Assembly (NCBI GenBank): GCA_002347685.1
Contig: DDWS01000026.1
Span: forward strand, 1 to 64,000
Length of the DNA stretch: 64,000 nt
Source: Syntrophaceae bacterium UBA2280
GTDB lineage: Bacteria; Desulfobacterota; Syntrophia; Syntrophales; Smithellaceae
Direction: 5' to 3'
Below the pieces are notes generated by a model that did not search any database, had not been told where the DNA came from, and saw nothing but the letters and a program-made list of their open reading frames with translations. The translations under genes were made by a program, and so were the position numbers. Below, piece by piece: positions 16,816-25,545 of this stretch; position 1 is the first letter of the stretch, and every line of letters starts with the position of its first letter.

Positions 16816-17694
16816 CTACTTGCCTTGCGGCTGTATCCCCAGACGATCCCGAATGATACGGGATTTTGCGTTGAACACATGGTAGCCAAAACGGAAATTC
16901 TTCTGCAGCAATTCGGGATAGCGGGCTACATCGACATTGATTTTGGCCCCGCCGGCCGCCATCTTTCGAAGCAGGCTGATTTCTTTGCCAACAATCATCG
17001 TCTGTCTTCCTTTGACGGCGTCGAGCATCGCGCGGCCTGTCGGCTTGCAGGCGGCACAGGTGAGGACCCGGCCCATCGAATACAGGGAATGACCGTCGCT
17101 GCCTCCGGTCACCGACTTTCGCAACTCGCGTCCGAGGCTCGCGCACCGCAGGTTCCACCGGTGCAGGTTCTCGGCGTTGATGACTTCGATGCCGTCCACG
17201 GACCGCAAAAGGCTCTCCAGCCGGGACGGCTCAACACTCAAATTGCAAACGCCCGTATACACGGCGCAAAAAGGGTGTGGAAACACCGTCAAGGCGTCGA
17301 AGTGTCGGGCCGCCGCCAGAATATCCTCCAGAGAAATCGCCGTTGAACTCATGACATTCGACCCCAGACACGGCCGGACAAAACGACGGTAAAACGCTTT
17401 CAAATCCTGCACTTCATAAAAATAGACTAAAACGTGCGTACCCTCCCGGGAAGTAACTTCAATGCCGGGAATGAAGGGAACATCCTTGTGCCGGTCCATT
17501 TCCAGAGCCCCGCGAATGTCATTGTGATCCGTAATCGCAATCCCGATCCCCAGCGCCCGCGCCCGCGCAGCGATGAAATCCACGCCATTGCGTCCATCCG
17601 TATAAGAGGTGTGAAAATGCAGATCAAAAAGCGTATAGCGCTTTTTTAATGAATAAATATCAGGCAGTTCAAAAAATATGTTTTGGTCATGCAT
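16816..17694 (-). CDS. PHP-domain metal-dependent phosphoesterase
   Basis: A 292-residue protein with the four PHP metal-binding motifs: LHFHTSYTDG, ITDHND, GIEV and a late GGSDGHS. The fold resembles the trpH-like phosphoesterases and the PHP domains of polymerases. Substrates are probably phosphorylated nucleotides or sugars, but none can be assigned. The start at 17694 fits the family; the frame is open to 17745 with no resemblance there. It is divergent from the HD-domain gene. Confidence 0.85.
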   Translation of the reverse strand: MHDQNIFFELPDIYSLKKRYTLFDLHFHTSYTDGRNGVDFIAARARALGIGIAITDHNDIRGALEMDRHKDVPFIPGIEVTSREGTHVLVYFYEVQDLKAFYRRFVRPCLGSNVMSSTAISLEDILAAARHFDALTVFPHPFCAVYTGVCNLSVEPSRLESLLRSVDGIEVINAENLHRWNLRCASLGRELRKSVTGGSDGHSLYSMGRVLTCAACKPTGRAMLDAVKGRQTMIVGKEISLLRKMAAGGAKINVDVARYPELLQKNFRFGYHVFNAKSRIIRDRLGIQPQGK

Positions 17695-17802
17695 ATTGAA
17701 TATTTTCCTAAAACGATAGATTCTACATGAGGCTGTGTAGCACATATTGCCAATGAACTCAAATCAGACCCGGAACAATTATTTGCGCTTTTTGCCCCCC
17801 TT

Positions 17803-18390
17803 ATGGTAATAAAAATCGACATTGAGGAGGATGCTTTGCGAAACGACCTGGATTCCTTTTTAAAAGCGTTGAATTTTTCCGCTCAAAAACACCGCCATCA
17901 GAAAAGAAAGGACTCTCCGGGTTCTCCCTATATCCATCATCCGATTGAAGTTGCCAATATTTTATGGACCATCGGTAAAGTGGAGGATATCACCACCCTC
18001 ATTGCCGCCATCCTTCACGACACCCTTGAGGATACCGACACCACCGCCGAACATATTCGAACGACCTTCGGGGATGAAGTTCTGGAACTGGTGCTGGAAC
18101 TCAGTGATGACAATAACCTGTCCAAGCAGGAAAGAAAACAAAACCAGATCGCTCACGCTCCCCTTCTGTCGCCCCGTGCCAAGCAGATTAAACTGGCCGA
18201 CAAAATCTGCAATGTTCATGACGTCGCCTATCTGCCGCCTGAGGGCTGGTCCCGTCACAGAAGGATCGAATATTTAAAATGGGCTCAGGCGGTCATCGAC
18301 GGCTTGAGGGGGACCAACGAATCTCTCGAAAAATGCTTCGACGAAACCCTTGCGGCAGCCACAGACAAACTCGCCCGGGAAAATCAATAG
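17803..18390 (+). CDS. HD-domain (p)ppGpp hydrolase-like protein (SpoT/MESH1 type)
   Basis: A 195-residue HD protein with the RelA/SpoT hydrolase hallmarks: an early His in YIHHPIEVA, the HD pair in ILHDTLEDT, and the later KLADKICNV segment. No synthetase, TGS or ACT domain follows, so it looks like a small alarmone hydrolase. The ATG at 17803 lacks a ribosome binding site; an in-frame TTG at 17836 has GAGGAGG ending five bases before it and may be the true start. It probably lowers (p)ppGpp or a related nucleotide, as inferred from the family. Confidence 0.85.
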   Translation: MVIKIDIEEDALRNDLDSFLKALNFSAQKHRHQKRKDSPGSPYIHHPIEVANILWTIGKVEDITTLIAAILHDTLEDTDTTAEHIRTTFGDEVLELVLELSDDNNLSKQERKQNQIAHAPLLSPRAKQIKLADKICNVHDVAYLPPEGWSRHRRIEYLKWAQAVIDGLRGTNESLEKCFDETLAAATDKLARENQ

Positions 18391-18399
18391 AAACAACGT

Positions 18400-20100
18400 T
18401 TACTTCACCGTTTTTCCCACAACCTTATAATTGAATTCGTAGCTGAGCGCTCCGCTCCAATCCTCCTCAAAAACCCCCTTGTAGCGCGTTCCGTAGACGG
18501 GGCCGACCGGTTTGCCGTAAGTATAAAACCAGTTCACGATCGGCGTCCCGGAAAACCCTAGTGCAATCCAGTAGGCGCCGGGCATCAATACCGGTCTTTC
18601 CTTGTCGGCAAAAGCAAACCTCTCCCAGCGATACCCCGGCTTGCCGGAAAGATCGTCGAGGTTGACCATCCGCGTCGTCCAGAGCGGTTCGCCCGGCTTC
18701 CCTGCGTCATCTTTAAGGATATCCACCCACAACCATCCCTCGCCGCCGAATTTATGCAGCGCAAGCGAAACGGAGTCCAGTCGAACCGGCTTTTGAAATT
18801 CCACCACCTGAGCGTACTGGGTCGCGTTGGTCGTCACATATTCGGCCGTCTCCACCAGAAAATTGCGGGACATCTCAAAGGCGTTCTTTCCCGATGCCCG
18901 GGTAACCCGGGGAAAGGCAAAATCAACATTTTCAGGAAACGTCAGATTACCGTAGACAAAAGGAACCACGTAACACAGTACTTTCTTTTTTTCGGGATCC
19001 ATCACCACCGGCGGAGGCGGAGGCGGAGGCATTTCAATTCTCTTGAACTGAGCCTGCACATCGGGACTCAAAAGCAGATTTTTCGGACCGTAGTTTTCCC
19101 GCCGGGCCTTGACCTTCGAAGAATCGGAAATCAACTGCGCGCCAATGTTTTCCTGAAGCGTCGGCCGACGGACGGCCCCCGCGCGCTGAATCCAGCGCAC
19201 CAGCCCGTCATTTTTCGTCTCCTGATTATCGACGCCCACCTCGATGCGGACAAACCGGCTGGAGACAAAAAACTGCATATTCTGCGGATCATAAGGCACC
19301 CAACCTAAATCCGGAAACCAGATCTCCACCCAGGAATGCCTTCCCTGACCCATTTTAAATGTCAACGTTCCTTTCTCCCACGCGAGGTCAAATGGCTGGT
19401 TCAGGGTAACGCCGTTGACAATACGCACGGGGATTCCGACGTGCCTCAAAAGCGCGGCAGTCAGATGGGAATAGTTCTGACAGTTTCCGGTCCCGGATTG
19501 CAATGCGAAAAGCGCGTCATACTGATCGGGTGGGTTAACATAGCGAACATGATCCACCACCCAGGTCACAATCCGCTGCACGGCATCAAATTGTGTTTTC
19601 ACGTCCCGCGTCAACTTGAGCGCGAGTTCACGGATCGCGGGATCATTGGTCTGCACCTGAGAGGAATCCGCCAGGTACACCTTCAGATCCCCGGGAACTG
19701 CGGCCGGCGGAAACGGTGCGCCGGCTTCAAAAGATGTCAACCCGATGGACGTCCGTGCGTCAAAAGACACAAGGGCATCAATGGTCTGAGGCACCCGCAT
19801 CCAGGTGGCCGAAACGGTTTGATTCCCACGAGCGTCCGTGATGGCAGTGGTTTCCTCGGGCTCCGGTGCGAAGGTAATTTTAAAATCAGTGATTTGCTGT
19901 TTATATGTGGGAGATTCAAAGCTCTTCGGGATGACGAAACTCAGCATGAGTTTTGTCATCGATTCTCCCGCCGTGATGGAATGCCGCATCTCGTAGCGGA
20001 TCACGGCATCCATATCGCCTTGCACGGTAAAATTTTCAGCATAAACAGGCAGAGTCGACAACAGCAGGCCCACAATGACCATGCAGCAAAACCTTATCAT
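18400..20100 (-). CDS. Secreted transglutaminase-like protease-fold protein
   Basis: A 566-residue protein with a signal peptide ending near residue 21 (VYA). It has an N-terminal beta-rich domain and a transglutaminase-like core (about 160-275) with the papain-type triad Cys207 (GTGNCQN), His255 (GRHSW) and Asp271 (VPYDP). A run of prolines around residue 365 links to a C-terminal beta-sandwich-like region of about 190 residues. Bacterial members may be proteases, amidases or peptidoglycan/peptide cross-linkers; the substrate is unknown. Location is periplasm or outside. Convergent with the HD gene; AAGGTG lies before the start. Confidence 0.78.
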   Translation of the reverse strand: MIRFCCMVIVGLLLSTLPVYAENFTVQGDMDAVIRYEMRHSITAGESMTKLMLSFVIPKSFESPTYKQQITDFKITFAPEPEETTAITDARGNQTVSATWMRVPQTIDALVSFDARTSIGLTSFEAGAPFPPAAVPGDLKVYLADSSQVQTNDPAIRELALKLTRDVKTQFDAVQRIVTWVVDHVRYVNPPDQYDALFALQSGTGNCQNYSHLTAALLRHVGIPVRIVNGVTLNQPFDLAWEKGTLTFKMGQGRHSWVEIWFPDLGWVPYDPQNMQFFVSSRFVRIEVGVDNQETKNDGLVRWIQRAGAVRRPTLQENIGAQLISDSSKVKARRENYGPKNLLLSPDVQAQFKRIEMPPPPPPPVVMDPEKKKVLCYVVPFVYGNLTFPENVDFAFPRVTRASGKNAFEMSRNFLVETAEYVTTNATQYAQVVEFQKPVRLDSVSLALHKFGGEGWLWVDILKDDAGKPGEPLWTTRMVNLDDLSGKPGYRWERFAFADKERPVLMPGAYWIALGFSGTPIVNWFYTYGKPVGPVYGTRYKGVFEEDWSGALSYEFNYKVVGKTVK

Positions 20101-20225
20101 AAAATCACCTTATTTCAATCATTGAACTGTAATCATAATCGAGATCCTCCGGAAAAGTCAATCGCAACAAACTCCTATTTTTACCAATGAATTAAAAAGG
20201 TTATGGTCGTATGCCAAATTTATCA

Positions 20226-20253
20226 TTGACAACCGGTCGATTATGGATAAGTT
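20226..20253 (+). promoter_or_regulatory. Possible promoter of the selenoprotein gene
   Basis: TTGACA at 20226-20231 is a perfect -35 hexamer. The best -10 at 16 bases is TAAGTT, only a partial match. It lies about 50 bases upstream of the start codon of the selenoprotein gene. Confidence 0.3.
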
Positions 20254-20304
20254 AGCGAAAAGTTTGATGTCCAAAGGACATCGCCAAATGAAGGAGGACA
20301 GTAA

Positions 20305-20616
20305 ATGCTGACAGTAACAGACAAGGCATCGGAGGTCATCAAGGATTTTCTCAAGGATAAAAACGCTGATGCGGCCATACGTATCACGATGTCGATGGGG
20401 TGATCCGGGCCCTCTTTGGGCATGGCTCTGGACGAGCCACGAAATGAAGACGAAGTGATCGAGGAAAAAGGAACAAAATTCGTTGTCGAAAAGGACCTTT
20501 TGAATCAGGCTCAACCGATTCATGTTGATTTCATCACCACCCCTCAAGGGGAGGGTTTTAAACTGACATCCAGTCTTGTGGCGGAGGGTGGTGGTTGCGG
20601 AACCTGCAGTTGTTGA
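20305..20616 (+). CDS. HesB/IscA-like selenoprotein (in-frame TGA read as Sec33)
   Basis: Reading from ATG 20305, which has AAGGAGG seven bases upstream, the frame meets TGA at codon 33 (20401-20403) and then continues in the same frame for 70 codons to TGA 20614. The 103-residue product aligns with the HesB/IscA Fe-S assembly family. The TGA falls in MGUSG, where the first cluster-ligand Cys of the family is expected, and the C-terminus ends CGTCSC in place of the usual CGCG. Bases 20423-20439 form a hairpin fitting a bacterial SECIS, so Sec insertion is the best reading. A standard gene caller would report only the part after TGA or miss the gene. The role is probably Fe-S or metal handling; the function of such selenoproteins is not settled. 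Confidence 0.88.
20423..20439 (+). promoter_or_regulatory. Candidate bacterial SECIS hairpin
   Basis: TGGCTC (20423-20428) pairs perfectly with GAGCCA (20434-20439) around the five-base loop TGGAC. The loop begins 25 bases after the TGA codon, within the 16-37 base range of bacterial SECIS elements, and a G is the second loop base, as SelB recognition requires. Confidence 0.75.
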
Positions 20617-20627
20617 GAAACTTTCGG

Positions 20628-20657
20628 GGGGGGAGAATCTTCTCCCCCCTTTTTTTA
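20628..20657 (+). terminator. Rho-independent terminator after the selenoprotein gene
   Basis: GGGGGGAGA (20628-20636) pairs with TCTCCCCCC (20641-20649) around a four-base loop, followed by a run of about eight T. Confidence 0.92.
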
Positions 20658-20661
20658 TTCT

Positions 20662-21600
20662 ATGACTAAAGACGGCAAAACAACAGAAATTCTTGACATC
20701 GCCGACGAGCTGCTTGCGCAGGGCAGGCATGGTGAAGCCATCGCTGTGCTGGAGGAATTGGAAACCGCTCTTTCCGGGGAAGAGCAGGTGCTGCTTAGAC
20801 TTGCCTGGGCGTCCTGGGACCATGGTGACAAAGAACGGTCCATCCGTTACTGGGAAACTATTCTGGACCGGGAACTGCAGCGCAAAGTCTTCACCGGTTT
20901 CGCCTACGACGAACTGGTGCGGATCTATAAGCAGGAATCTCAAATCGAAAAACTGGTGACCCTGTGCGAAAAAGCGACGGGTGTCCAGCCGCTGGATATC
21001 GGCCTGCTCGAAGAACTGGGCGGCGCATATCTTCTGGCCGGCCAAAATGAAAAAGCCTGCGGCATTTTCAGAAAACTCGTCTCGATGGACGGGGACAACC
21101 CCGCCTTCCATTGCCGGTTGGGCGAAGCCCTCATGGCCGCCGGAAAACCGCTTCAATGCGAGGAGGCGTTTCGGCAGGCCGGTTTGATCGATCCCGATGA
21201 GGCGGTGCGCTATCTTTTCCTTCTGGCGGATTTATACGGAAAGCGGGGAAATTACCCGGCGGCGAAACACTGGCTGGGAAAATGCCTGGAGGCGGACCCT
21301 GCCAACAGCCTTTACCTGTGCGCGATGGGTGACATCCTGATTGCCCTGGAACAATTTCATGACGCGCTTGCAAGTTACGAAAAAGCGGTTCAGTGCGATA
21401 CCATCCGCGCCGCGGTTTACTACAACCGCCTGGGACATTCCTTCATGAAAGCAGGACATTTTCTGCGCGCGGTCAGCGCGTTTGAAAAGGCTGTGTCCAT
21501 TGACGAGAACGGGCCTTGTATGCTCGGTTTGAACGCGGCCCGCAAAGCGCTGGAATCAACCCATCAAAAAAACAGCACCGGTCTGAAAGAAAACAACTGA
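20662..21600 (+). CDS. TPR-repeat protein
   Basis: A 312-residue helical protein made of about seven to eight tetratricopeptide repeats; clear units include residues near 125-160 (GGAYLLAGQNEKACGIF), 195-230 and 240-275. No signal peptide or transmembrane segment is seen, so it is a cytoplasmic scaffold. It starts right after the selenoprotein terminator, without an evident Shine-Dalgarno sequence, and converges with the receiver-like/pilT group. It may be an adaptor for that machinery, but this is only positional inference. Confidence 0.8.
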   Translation: MTKDGKTTEILDIADELLAQGRHGEAIAVLEELETALSGEEQVLLRLAWASWDHGDKERSIRYWETILDRELQRKVFTGFAYDELVRIYKQESQIEKLVTLCEKATGVQPLDIGLLEELGGAYLLAGQNEKACGIFRKLVSMDGDNPAFHCRLGEALMAAGKPLQCEEAFRQAGLIDPDEAVRYLFLLADLYGKRGNYPAAKHWLGKCLEADPANSLYLCAMGDILIALEQFHDALASYEKAVQCDTIRAAVYYNRLGHSFMKAGHFLRAVSAFEKAVSIDENGPCMLGLNAARKALESTHQKNSTGLKENN

Positions 21601-21603
21601 AGA

Positions 21604-22110
21604 TTATAGCCGCAGATATTCCCTGTAGACGTGGTAGAAATCATCATATTCGGCCATCGCCTGACGCAAAATCTGCTCTACGCCGATCACGTCTCTTTTG
21701 TTGATCGCCAGATTGACGCTTCGATTATAGGCTTGGATGCTGTCCATCGTGGCCAGTGTCGCGGTGATCAGCACAACAAAGGACTTACGCCGGACGGACA
21801 TTCCCAGTCCTTCGAGATAGCGAAGCACATTATTGGTTTCCCAAACACCCGTATCAAAATCCTCATCGACGACAATCAGGTTAAATACATGGAAACGCAT
21901 GAACTTCAGCGCGTCACGAAAAGACGCCGGCTGGGCGATTTCAAAACCCATCTTTTTCAAGTCGTGAACAATTCTTTCACGAATCACCGGATCCTGCTGG
22001 CAAACCATCGCGGTCTCGCTCTCCGGCGCAAGATATCCGAAAGGCCTTCCCGAATAATCAATACCCTCTTCCGCCAGTTTGACCGGGGCATTCTTCTTAT
22101 CATCGATCAT
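21604..22110 (-). CDS. Degenerate response-regulator-like protein downstream of pilU/pilT
   Basis: A 168-residue protein whose residues about 33-150 follow a receiver fold. Asp82 in IVVDED occupies the phosphoacceptor position and Lys138 the conserved lysine, but the N-terminal acidic pair is replaced by QQD (38-40), so Mg binding is probably impaired. An N-terminal extension of about 30 residues carries GYLAPES. It has a strong GAGGAGG and follows pilU by about 50 bases on the same strand, so it is probably a phosphorylation-independent regulator or adaptor of type IV pilus retraction. Confidence 0.6.
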   Translation of the reverse strand: MIDDKKNAPVKLAEEGIDYSGRPFGYLAPESETAMVCQQDPVIRERIVHDLKKMGFEIAQPASFRDALKFMRFHVFNLIVVDEDFDTGVWETNNVLRYLEGLGMSVRRKSFVVLITATLATMDSIQAYNRSVNLAINKRDVIGVEQILRQAMAEYDDFYHVYREYLRL

Positions 22111-22157
22111 CGATTGCCTCCTCTTTCCCTCTCACTCAATCCCGAAAAAAGATGTCT

Positions 22158-23339
22158 CTAGCGCCAGGGCGAATCCTTTGCCTTGCCGTACGAACGATCC
22201 ACTTCCAATCGACCCAGATCCGTTGTTTTTTCACCGCGCGCATTCTTGATCGCGTCGATACCGCGACCGACATTGGAGCGGTTGGACGCGTAGGCTCTGG
22301 CGGTGTCTTCTGTGATGATGCCTCTCTCGAAGAGATCGACGATGCAGTTATCAAAGGTCACCATACCGAAGGCCTTGCCCTGCTGGATGATGTCCTGAAA
22401 CGTCTTGCCTTCGGATTCCCCGTGCAATACGATATCCTTAACACGTAAAGACGTACCGAGCGCCTCAAACGCTGCGACACGGCCGCCGTCCACTCTCGGC
22501 AACAGCCGCTGGCAGATGATCCATCGCAGGGAATCCGCCAGACGCGTGCGCACCTGGTTTTCCTCTTCGATGGAAAACATGCCCAAGATACGGTTGACGG
22601 TCTGACCGGCATCAACCGTATGCAGGGTGCTCAACACCAGATGGCCGGTTTCAGCGGCATTGAAGGCGATTTCGACGGACTCCCGGTCGCGCATTTCACC
22701 GACCAGGATCACCTTCGGCGCCTGGCGCAGGGCGGCACGCAGGCCGTTGGCAAAAGTATCGAAGTCTTTGCCGAGTTCCCGCTGGTTGATCGTGGCCTTT
22801 TTCTGCGTGTGCGTGTATTCAATGGGATCTTCCAGTGTAATGACATGAACGGGATTCTTCTCATTGATGTCATTGATCACGGCAGCCAGCGACGTTGTCT
22901 TGCCGGAACCGGTCGCTCCGGTCACCAGCACAATACCGTTTTTTTCGACGGCCACGCGGCGGTAGGCATCCGGAAGACTCAGCTCTTCATAACTCGGGAT
23001 CATGGTTTCGAGCTTTCTCAAAACGATGGAATACTGACCGCGCTGCGAAAAAATATTCACGCGGAAACGCGCGATCCCCGGCAGATCGTAGGATAAATCG
23101 CAGGACCCCTCATTGATCAGCGTCTCCATCAATCGCCGGTCCTGATTGATCAGGTTCAGCGCGAAGGTTTCGGTCTGAAACGGGGTTAAACGCTCAAAAT
23201 GCGGATCGAGTTCCACGGGCGTCAGCACACCCGCCGCTTCTACCTGAAAAGGCTTGTCCACCGTCAGAATCAGGTCGGAAATATTGGCATTGGACTCAAG
23301 CATCTTCATCAGAATGTGATCGACTTCCGGTTTTCTCAT
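22158..23339 (-). CDS. pilU: PilT-family retraction ATPase, PilU-like
   Basis: A 393-residue secretion ATPase with an N-terminal PAS-like domain and a RecA-like core. Walker A is GATGSGKTT, the Asp box follows as TLEDPIEY, Walker B-like sequence is ILVGEMRD, and the His box is TGHLVLSTLHT. These hexameric ATPases depolymerise type IV pili. It lacks the AIRNLIRE-type motif that marks PilT proper, so a PilU-like accessory role is likely. It lies 15 bases after the pilT gene and has AAAGGGG before the start. Confidence 0.87.
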   Translation of the reverse strand: MRKPEVDHILMKMLESNANISDLILTVDKPFQVEAAGVLTPVELDPHFERLTPFQTETFALNLINQDRRLMETLINEGSCDLSYDLPGIARFRVNIFSQRGQYSIVLRKLETMIPSYEELSLPDAYRRVAVEKNGIVLVTGATGSGKTTSLAAVINDINEKNPVHVITLEDPIEYTHTQKKATINQRELGKDFDTFANGLRAALRQAPKVILVGEMRDRESVEIAFNAAETGHLVLSTLHTVDAGQTVNRILGMFSIEEENQVRTRLADSLRWIICQRLLPRVDGGRVAAFEALGTSLRVKDIVLHGESEGKTFQDIIQQGKAFGMVTFDNCIVDLFERGIITEDTARAYASNRSNVGRGIDAIKNARGEKTTDLGRLEVDRSYGKAKDSPWR

Positions 23340-23354
23340 AAACGTTCCCCTTTT

Positions 23355-24452
23355 TTATGCTTCGGTGAAATCCGTCGGCGGATATTTCAGAAGCGGACGG
23401 AACCTGCCCTTTTCGTTGGCCTTCAAATACGCATCTTCCCCGCTGATCCATCCACGATTGTATAAATCCATGATGGCGTCGTCGAGCATCTGCATGCCGT
23501 ACCTTTTGCCCGCCTGCATCATGGAGGGAATCTGGTAGGTCTTGTGCTCGCGAATCAGGTTGCGCACCGCCGAATTGGCAATCAGGATTTCCAGCGCCAC
23601 GCACCGGCCGTTGGTATCCATCTTCGCGTTGTCCACCCTTTTGAAAATGACCTGAGAGACAACGGCGCGCAGACCGTCGGCCAGGGAGGAACGGATCTGT
23701 AACTGTTCCGATTCGGGAAAAATTTCAACGATACGATCCACCGTCTTGACTGCGCTTGTGGTATGCACGGTGGCAAAGACCAGATGTCCGGTGGATGCCG
23801 CTTCCACGGCCAGCGAGGTGGTTTCCAGATCGCGCATTTCACCCACCATAATGATGTCCGGATCTTCACGCAGGGCACCGCGCAGCGCAGCGGAAAAGCT
23901 TTTCGTGTGAATGCCTACTTCCCGGTGATTGATGATACAGCCCTGACTTTTGTGGACGAATTCGATCGGATCCTCAACGGTGATGATATGGTCCTTGCGC
24001 AGCCGGTTGGCTTCATCGATAATCGCCGCAAGCGTGGTCGACTTCCCGCTGCCGGTAGGACCCGTTACCAGCACCAGACCGCGCGGCAGCATCGCTAGCT
24101 TCGCCACAACGGACGGCATGCCCAGTTGCGCACAGGTGGTGATGGTGTTGGGAATCTCGCGGAAGACGGCGGCCACGCCGTATTTCTGCTGGAAGTAGTT
24201 GGCGCGATAGCGCGCGAGACCCGGAATTTCATAGGCAAAATCCACATCGCCCGACTCTTCAAACTGCTTGATCTTATGCTCCGGTGTAATTTCGTACAGA
24301 AGGACCTTTAAGGAATCATTATTCAGGACATCGTATTTGATTCGCTCCAGATCACCCCGGATTCTGATGACCGGCTGCTGGCCGGACACCAAATGAAGAT
24401 CCGATGCCTTGTGATCATGCATCAGCTGAAAAAACGCGTCGATTTTCGCCAT
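23355..24452 (-). CDS. pilT: Type IV pilus retraction ATPase PilT
   Basis: A 365-residue hexameric ATPase. Walker A is GPTGSGKST, the Asp box is TVEDPIEF, Walker B-like sequence is IMVGEMRD, and the His box is TGHLVFATVHT. The C-terminal AVRNLIREHK is the motif needed for retraction in true PilT. CGGGAG precedes the ATG. It is the first gene of a pilT-pilU-receiver-like unit; pilus structural genes are elsewhere in the genome. Confidence 0.92.
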   Translation of the reverse strand: MAKIDAFFQLMHDHKASDLHLVSGQQPVIRIRGDLERIKYDVLNNDSLKVLLYEITPEHKIKQFEESGDVDFAYEIPGLARYRANYFQQKYGVAAVFREIPNTITTCAQLGMPSVVAKLAMLPRGLVLVTGPTGSGKSTTLAAIIDEANRLRKDHIITVEDPIEFVHKSQGCIINHREVGIHTKSFSAALRGALREDPDIIMVGEMRDLETTSLAVEAASTGHLVFATVHTTSAVKTVDRIVEIFPESEQLQIRSSLADGLRAVVSQVIFKRVDNAKMDTNGRCVALEILIANSAVRNLIREHKTYQIPSMMQAGKRYGMQMLDDAIMDLYNRGWISGEDAYLKANEKGRFRPLLKYPPTDFTEA

Positions 24453-24793
24453 GAGAGTCTCCCGTTTCGTCGGTCATTCGTGTGCGGTTCTTGCTTTTTT
24501 ATCCGGACAGGCCGTAAACCTTATGATGGCGCAAACCGCCATCCTTACAGGCTTGTTGCCCATCGCGTTTGCGAGTATAGAAAAAACACGATCCCTTTGT
24601 CAAGCGCAGATTCGGTCACACAGCAGCGTTGAAGATGACAAAGAGCTGCGCAGCACACAGGGATAAACGTGCATAGCATCCGCCCCGGTGCACAACATCA
24701 GAGTTTCCAGGGAGGGCCGCGCACGCCTCCCATCGGATGGCTGGATGAATATCCGCATCGTCCATCACGTGCCCCTGAAAAATGCGAAGACGA
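24453..24793. other. Intergenic region upstream of pilT
   Basis: A 341-base stretch between pilT and the next minus-strand gene. Short open frames exist but show no family resemblance or good ribosome binding sites. It presumably holds the pilT promoter; no recognisable repeat or RNA motif was seen. Confidence 0.4.
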
Positions 24794-25318
24794 TTATTCC
24801 TTCTTCTCGAGGGCTTCTTGTTCATACACCATAAGCAGGATGCCCAGCTTTTCATTATACCCCATAAGGGGCGCGACAATGATCAGCTGACCCTCCGGGT
24901 CATCCGAGAAGAATATTTCCGTCTTTTCTAAAAACTCGGCCGGGTACAGAGATGAAAAGGCAAGGCCTTCATGTTTTTTGTTGGTCGCCGCCGTGATGGT
25001 TCCGTCCGGTTTCGCGATGAGGATCTGCTTGATTCCCGGCTCCCGGACGTATTGAATCAGATAATCATTGACCTGTCCCATGTTCTCCCGAATCATCTCC
25101 TGCCGGATCGTCCAGACCAGGGGAATTGCAGCCAGGCGCAGGAAAGACCTCGTTTTCTCGTGAATCACCTTTTGTGCCTGCCCGGCCATCTCAAGGCGCT
25201 GGGCCTCCATTTTCTTTTCCACGCTTCTTACCGCCAGGTCCTTCCACAGGTAAATCCCCAACGATAATATAACCAGTAACGCCACGACAATGATAAACAT
25301 CCTTCGCCCCTGATCCAT
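24794..25318 (-). CDS. Single-pass membrane protein with extracytoplasmic sensor-like domain
   Basis: A 174-residue protein. Residues about 7-25 form one transmembrane helix, followed by a charged helix of about 30 residues and then a domain (about 75-170) with alternating beta strands (IKQILIAKPDGTITAATN, GQLIIVAPLMG) resembling small PAS/Cache sensor domains. No catalytic output domain is present. GGGAGG lies before the start. I do not recognise a named family; it may be a sensory or pilus-related accessory protein. Confidence 0.6.
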   Translation of the reverse strand: MDQGRRMFIIVVALLVILSLGIYLWKDLAVRSVEKKMEAQRLEMAGQAQKVIHEKTRSFLRLAAIPLVWTIRQEMIRENMGQVNDYLIQYVREPGIKQILIAKPDGTITAATNKKHEGLAFSSLYPAEFLEKTEIFFSDDPEGQLIIVAPLMGYNEKLGILLMVYEQEALEKKE

Positions 25319-25545
25319 CTTGATCCTCCCTGATTGAAACCGTTTTGATGATGATCACCGCCAATTTGTGTCCGCTGAACCTGAACGGCTTTTCATTTGG
25401 CCGGTATTCGCCTGTCGCTGATTTATTTCTCTTTATAGCACAAAATGGATTCTCGTTCAGCTGGAATATTTTCACGCGGACGGGTCATGGAGGACAAGCG
25501 CAAAGCCGGAACAACTCAAAAACAGGCAACAAGAAGCGGCAGCGA

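Noticed and set aside
20416..20616. A separate 66-residue protein after the TGA
   Set aside because: It lacks a ribosome binding site and is only the C-terminal part of the HesB/IscA-like fold; continuity across TGA explains it better.
20158..21156. A 332-codon minus-strand open frame across the selenoprotein and TPR genes
   Set aside because: It overlaps two supported plus-strand genes and resembles no family; its composition is that of an antisense frame.
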